From NCBI RefSeq assembly GCF_004217545.1, contig NZ_SHKY01000001.1, positions 1,054,001 to 1,118,000 on the forward strand: a stretch of 64,000 nucleotides of DNA, in the 5' to 3' direction. This DNA comes from Krasilnikovia cinnamomea. Its GTDB lineage: Bacteria; Actinomycetota; Actinomycetes; Mycobacteriales; Micromonosporaceae. The notes below the pieces were generated by a model. That model worked only from the letters and a program-made list of their open reading frames with translations. It was not told the DNA's origin and did not search any database. Positions 61,074-64,000 of this stretch are shown here, piece by piece (position 1 is the first letter of the stretch; each line of letters opens with the position of its first letter). Made by a program: the position numbers and the translations under genes.

Positions 61074-61934
61074 GTGCCCACGGACGCATCTGCCCAGCGG
61101 CTCCGAATCGGCGCCGACCTGCGCCGCCTTCGAGAGACGGCGCAGCTCTCGGGCGAGCAAGTGGCGCGCACGCTTGGTTGGTCGCAGCCCAAGGTTTCTC
61201 GAATTGAGGCAGGGCGGACCGCGTTCACAGTCAAGGACGTGGCCAGCCTGCTGGCTCTCTACGGAACCCCGGACGACGTGCGCGCAGAGTTGCTCGGTGC
61301 TACCGCCGAGGACACCGGCGAGGGCGCATGGATCGTGCGCGCGGGTGGCTTCCCGCACCGCCAGGACTCGATCGCGTCGCTCGAGTCAGGCACCAAACGC
61401 ATCCGGCATCATCAACCCGTCGTCGTGCCCGGCCTGCTGCAGACGTACGAATATGCCCGCGCGGTGGCCTCGGCCGCCGGGGCGAAAGACCCCGACGCCA
61501 TCGCGGCCGCGCGCATGCGTCGCCAGGAGATGCTGGCCGCGAAGGCCGGTCCGAAGTACGAGGTGGTACTGGATGCCCGCGCCCTGCTCCTGGGCGTCGG
61601 CGACGTCGATCTGATGAAGCGTCAGCTCCATGCCGTCGCTGAGCGGGCCGAGACGCTGCGCCGGCTGGACCTGCGCGTGATCCCACTCGGTGCTGTCGTG
61701 CCAGTGTTCTCTACCGTCGGGTTCACGATCTACGAATTCCAGGCCGACGAGAGTCCCTCGGTCGCATGGATCGAGGCACCAACCGGCGACGTCTACTTCT
61801 CCGCGACCGAGGACGTGAACCGCTACGCCGCACTGTTCAAGAAGCTGCGGGGCGTTGCGCTGACCGCCGAACATTCGATTGGATACCTTCGATCGCTTGC
61901 GACTGACGTGCGGCGATACGTGGCAGTTCCATAG
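61074..61934 (+). CDS. XRE-family regulator with DUF5753 domain
   Basis: A 286-residue protein. The N-terminal helix-turn-helix (LRIGADLRRLRETAQLSGEQVARTLGWSQPKVSRIEAGR, in part) is followed by a DUF5753 domain (VPGLLQTYEYARAVA ... RQEMLAAKAGPKYEVVLDARALL). Such proteins are abundant in actinomycetes, usually next to DUF397 genes as here, and resemble WhiJ of Streptomyces, a developmental repressor. GTG start with a G-rich ribosome site inside the operator palindrome. Codon use is less GC-biased than in the core, suggesting an accessory segment. Confidence 0.88.
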   Translation: MPTDASAQRLRIGADLRRLRETAQLSGEQVARTLGWSQPKVSRIEAGRTAFTVKDVASLLALYGTPDDVRAELLGATAEDTGEGAWIVRAGGFPHRQDSIASLESGTKRIRHHQPVVVPGLLQTYEYARAVASAAGAKDPDAIAAARMRRQEMLAAKAGPKYEVVLDARALLLGVGDVDLMKRQLHAVAERAETLRRLDLRVIPLGAVVPVFSTVGFTIYEFQADESPSVAWIEAPTGDVYFSATEDVNRYAALFKKLRGVALTAEHSIGYLRSLATDVRRYVAVP

Positions 61935-61952
61935 GTGGGGAGGCGGCTGGGA

Positions 61953-62171
61953 ATGAACCGTCCGGACCTCGGTGCCGCTCGGTGGCGAAAGAGCAGCGTG
62001 AGTGGCGATGGCGGATGTGTCGAGGTCGCGTGCGTCAACGGTGAGGTTGGCGTCCGCGACACCAAGGATCGCGGCAGCGGCCCCGTGCTGACCTTCACTG
62101 AACGCGAGTGGGCGGCATTCCTCGCCGGCGCTCGCGCCGGCGAATTCGACATCGGGCGGCTCGCGAGCTGA
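61953..62171 (+). CDS. DUF397-family small protein
   Basis: A 72-residue protein with ARWRKSSVSGDGGCVEVAC, VGVRDTKDRGSGPVLTFT and EWAAFLAGARAGEF, the full DUF397 pattern. DUF397 proteins act as partners of XRE-DUF5753 regulators, in the WhiJ system probably relieving repression. The ATG at 61953 is chosen for GGGGAGG 9 nt upstream; it begins 18 bp after the XRE stop. Confidence 0.9.
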   Translation: MNRPDLGAARWRKSSVSGDGGCVEVACVNGEVGVRDTKDRGSGPVLTFTEREWAAFLAGARAGEFDIGRLAS

Positions 62172-62176
62172 GCCAG

Positions 62177-63388
62177 ATGGCAGCGGAGGCAGCGGAGCAG
62201 CGCGCACGGGGAATCCGGCGCGCCGCTCCCCTGTTGGCTGCAACCGCAATCTCCGTCACGGGGGATGGCGCATTCCTGGCTGCCGCTCCCCTGATGGCCG
62301 CCACCCTCACCCGCGATCCCCTCGCGGTCTCCTCCGTAACTGCCGCTGTCTATGTACCGTGGCTCGTGTTCGGCCTTCCAGCGGGCGCCCTGGTCGATCG
62401 TTGGCACCGCCGGCGAGTCATGATCACGGCCGACCTCTTCCGCGCCGCAGTGCTGGCTGTGCTGGTCGGGTTGCTGCTGAGCGGCATCCTGACCCTGCCC
62501 ATGCTCGTCGCGGCCGTACTTCTGGTCGGGGTTGCGCAATGCTTCTTCGACTCTGCCGCCCAGGCGGTCATTCCGACGATCGTCGGGCGTGACAAAAACG
62601 CCCTGGCAAAGGTAAACGGCAGGTACTGGGCGCTCGACACCGCCGGCCGGGCCCTGGTCGGGCCACCGTTGGGCTCGGTAACCTTCGCCCTCGGCCGTGC
62701 CCTACCCTTCGCTGCCGACTCCCTTTCCTTTGTCGCATCGGCCGCGCTGCTTCGACTGCTGCCCGGTGCTCCTCCCCCGGCCGGGCCACACGAGAGCGTT
62801 GCGGCCGCAATCCGGTCGGGGGTGCGGCATCTCGTCGGCACCCGCGACCTTCGGGCTCTCGCGCTCAGCATGGGGGCGTACAACGGGGCCTTCAACATGG
62901 CCATGGCGCCCTTCGTGCTCTATGCCACCGACGTGCTTCATGTGGCGAATGCCGCGTACGGCATCCTGCTGGCGGTGAGCGCACTCGGGGGCGTGCTGGC
63001 CGGGTGGCAGGCCGGGCCTCTCACCCGCAGACTCTCGTACGGGCAGACGATGGCCGTCGCGCATCTGCTGCAAGCCCTGACGTGGGCGGGCATAGCCTGG
63101 TCAGGCAACGCCTGGATCGCCACCGGCCTCCTGGCCGTGCTCGGTGCCGGATCATCACTGTCCAGCGTGGCCGTCGGCTCGGCACGTCAGGCGCTCACAC
63201 CGGACAACCTGCTCGGCCGCGTGGTCGCGGCGTTCCGGTTGTTCGGGATTGGCGCCGCCGGGATCGGTGCGCTCATCGGCGGAGCGATCGCCAGCCATTA
63301 CGGGACGGTGGCACCACTCGTTGCCGCCGCCGTTGTCGTGCTGCTGGGGAGCCTAGTGACCTGGCAGGTTACGACCCAGCAAGCCTGA
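62177..63388 (+). CDS. MFS transporter (EntS/MFS_3-like exporter)
   Basis: A 403-residue membrane protein with about 12 helices. ISVTGDGAFLAAAPLMAATLTRDPLAVS, VFGLPAGALVDRWHRRRVMI (the MFS loop 2-3 motif) and the FFDSAAQAVIPTIV and GVLAGWQAGPLTRRL motifs match exporters of the EntS/MefA-like group (in part). The start at 62177 lies 5 bp after the DUF397 stop, so it belongs to the XRE/DUF397 unit. Substrate unknown; self-protection or siderophore/drug export are the usual roles. Confidence 0.85.
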   Translation: MAAEAAEQRARGIRRAAPLLAATAISVTGDGAFLAAAPLMAATLTRDPLAVSSVTAAVYVPWLVFGLPAGALVDRWHRRRVMITADLFRAAVLAVLVGLLLSGILTLPMLVAAVLLVGVAQCFFDSAAQAVIPTIVGRDKNALAKVNGRYWALDTAGRALVGPPLGSVTFALGRALPFAADSLSFVASAALLRLLPGAPPPAGPHESVAAAIRSGVRHLVGTRDLRALALSMGAYNGAFNMAMAPFVLYATDVLHVANAAYGILLAVSALGGVLAGWQAGPLTRRLSYGQTMAVAHLLQALTWAGIAWSGNAWIATGLLAVLGAGSSLSSVAVGSARQALTPDNLLGRVVAAFRLFGIGAAGIGALIGGAIASHYGTVAPLVAAAVVVLLGSLVTWQVTTQQA

Positions 63389-63428
63389 ACTTCCTCAACT
63401 CGCTTGGCGACACACCTGGCGCCGCCGC

Positions 63429-63463
63429 CATGCATGCGAGCATAGTATCCATGCACGCATGAA
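63429..63463 (+). promoter_or_regulatory. Double ATGCATGC-type operator around a -10 box
   Basis: CATGCATGCG (63429-63438) and CATGCACGCATGA (63450-63462) flank TAGTAT (63443-63448), a good actinobacterial -10 box. The second half includes the start codon of the first micro-gene, so its transcript would be essentially leaderless. The same words form the palindrome before the XRE gene. Confidence 0.55.
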
Positions 63464-63581
63464 TCGTGTGGGTCCGACCGCAGCGGAGGAGGCGGGCCAT
63501 TTTGGCCGCCCCGAACACGGCGCGGATGCCGCCGGAGGAACGCGTGCTCCAAGCCACCCGCACCGAAGGGGCGATTCATGA
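63459..63581 (+). CDS. Micro-gene: 40-residue hydrophilic peptide
   Basis: The ATG lies 10 bp after the TAGTAT -10 box, as in leaderless genes, and the frame ends in an ATGA overlap with the next gene. The peptide (MNRVGPTAAEEAGHFG...) is hydrophilic, His/Gly/Arg-rich and unmatched to any known family. It may be a real peptide or a leader that couples translation of the two genes downstream. Confidence 0.45.
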   Translation: MNRVGPTAAEEAGHFGRPEHGADAAGGTRAPSHPHRRGDS

Positions 63582-63736
63582 CGCTGGCAGTAGCGGTGGT
63601 GGCCGCACTGATGATCGGCTTTCTCGGCGGACTACTCACCTTCAGGGTGAAGCAGCGGTGGTGTCCGGTGTGTGGTGGGTCGCTGGAGTGTCCGCAGCAT
63701 CGGACGGGCGCACCGGCTCGCCGCGCGCCGCGATGA
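63578..63736 (+). CDS. Micro-gene: 52-residue membrane protein with a CxxC...C zinc-type motif
   Basis: One N-terminal membrane helix (about 3-22, LAVAVVAALMIGFLGGLLTF) is followed by a short cytoplasmic tail WCPVCGGSLECPQH with CxxC-x5-CxxH spacing, suitable for a small zinc ribbon. It overlaps both neighbours by ATGA. Similar small proteins occur beside DUF5753 regulators and in integrative elements of Micromonosporaceae, as far as I recall. Function unknown. Confidence 0.65.
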   Translation: MTLAVAVVAALMIGFLGGLLTFRVKQRWCPVCGGSLECPQHRTGAPARRAPR

Positions 63737-63978
63737 CCCGTACCCAAAGGCACACCCCCGACCGGCCCGCCTGGTCCTGCCGAGCCTGCACCGAGCCGTG
63801 GCCCTGCGCGACCGCGAAGGCCGACCTGCTGGCGGAGTTCCAGGCCGCGCCCTCGGCCCTGACGGTGTACCTGGCGGCGCAGATGTATGACGCGCTCGCC
63901 GACCTGCACGGGCCCGATCAGCCACGACCGCCGGACTGGCACGACCGCTTCCTCGCGTGGGCCCGCTCACGCCGTTGA
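63733..63978 (+). CDS. Micro-gene: 81-residue Cys/Trp protein of mobile-element neighbourhoods
   Basis: The first 30 residues have DRPAWSCRACTEPWPCATAKADL, a CxxCxxxWPC motif that could bind metal, followed by a helical part (LTVYLAAQMYDALADLHG ... WHDRFLAWARSRR). Proteins of this pattern are sometimes labelled flavin reductase in databases, without visible support from the sequence. It starts inside the previous stop (ATGA) and ends 22 bp from the window edge; more genes of the unit may follow. Confidence 0.65.
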   Translation: MTRTQRHTPDRPAWSCRACTEPWPCATAKADLLAEFQAAPSALTVYLAAQMYDALADLHGPDQPRPPDWHDRFLAWARSRR

Positions 63979-64000
63979 GTGCCGAAGCAGGCCGGAACCC

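Overview
The window looks like chromosomal DNA of a very GC-rich, sporulating actinomycete, most likely of the Micromonosporaceae (Actinoplanes/Micromonospora-like). The evidence is the strong G/C bias at third codon positions, GTG starts with GGAGG-type ribosome sites, an SsgB-type sporulation protein, a DUF5753 XRE regulator paired with a DUF397 protein, a DUF5999 protein and many GTGA/ATGA start-stop overlaps. The genus is inferred by gene style only.

Left edge (1-2403): the right end of an integrated element. A gene-poor, repeat-rich kilobase precedes a complete tyrosine integrase that runs into the 3' end of a tRNA-Val(CAC) gene, the classic attachment arrangement of actinomycete integrative elements. 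The rest of the element lies left of the window.

Core chromosome (2463-31410): PGPGW membrane protein, ssgB, an Rrf2 regulator, a TcmP-like protein, a TPR/FN3 membrane protein, a TPR-GGDEF diguanylate cyclase, a lipid kinase/YihY/double-PAP2 operon, an MBL hydrolase/DedA pair, a beta-lactamase-fold protein, a P450, a streptogrisin-like protease, two FAD oxidoreductases, a five-gene unit ending in a NarL-type two-component system, a DUF389 protein, an isochorismatase-fold hydrolase with a GlxA-type regulator, and a membrane GGDEF-EAL protein.

Middle (31581-42578): a secreted PGRP-type amidase, a sigma factor reduced to region 4, DUF5999, a LuxR-type ATPase regulator, a VOC protein, a helical-barrel protein, and a translationally coupled tryptophan catabolic operon (tryptophan 2,3-dioxygenase, kynureninase, amidohydrolase), then a YchJ-like protein.

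Glucan island (43360-53624): LacI regulator, sugar-binding lipoprotein, two permeases, GH13 alpha-glucosidase and a secreted GH87 alpha-1,3-glucanase, facing a GH26-type lipoprotein. The layout reads as outside cleavage of alpha-1,3-glucan, import of oligosaccharides and intracellular hydrolysis. No transporter ATPase is present, as is usual when actinomycetes use a shared MsiK-type ATPase.

Right part (54007-63978): hybrid histidine kinase, ene-reductase with divergent MerR, GNAT, a secreted trypsin-like protein that has lost its catalytic His and Ser and carries duplicated ricin-B lectin modules, then an accessory segment with XRE-DUF5753/DUF397, an MFS exporter and three overlapping micro-genes. 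Near-identical ATGCATGC-type dyads precede both the XRE gene and the micro-gene trio. This is the best candidate for a little-described, possibly mobile, module, and it is cut by the window edge.
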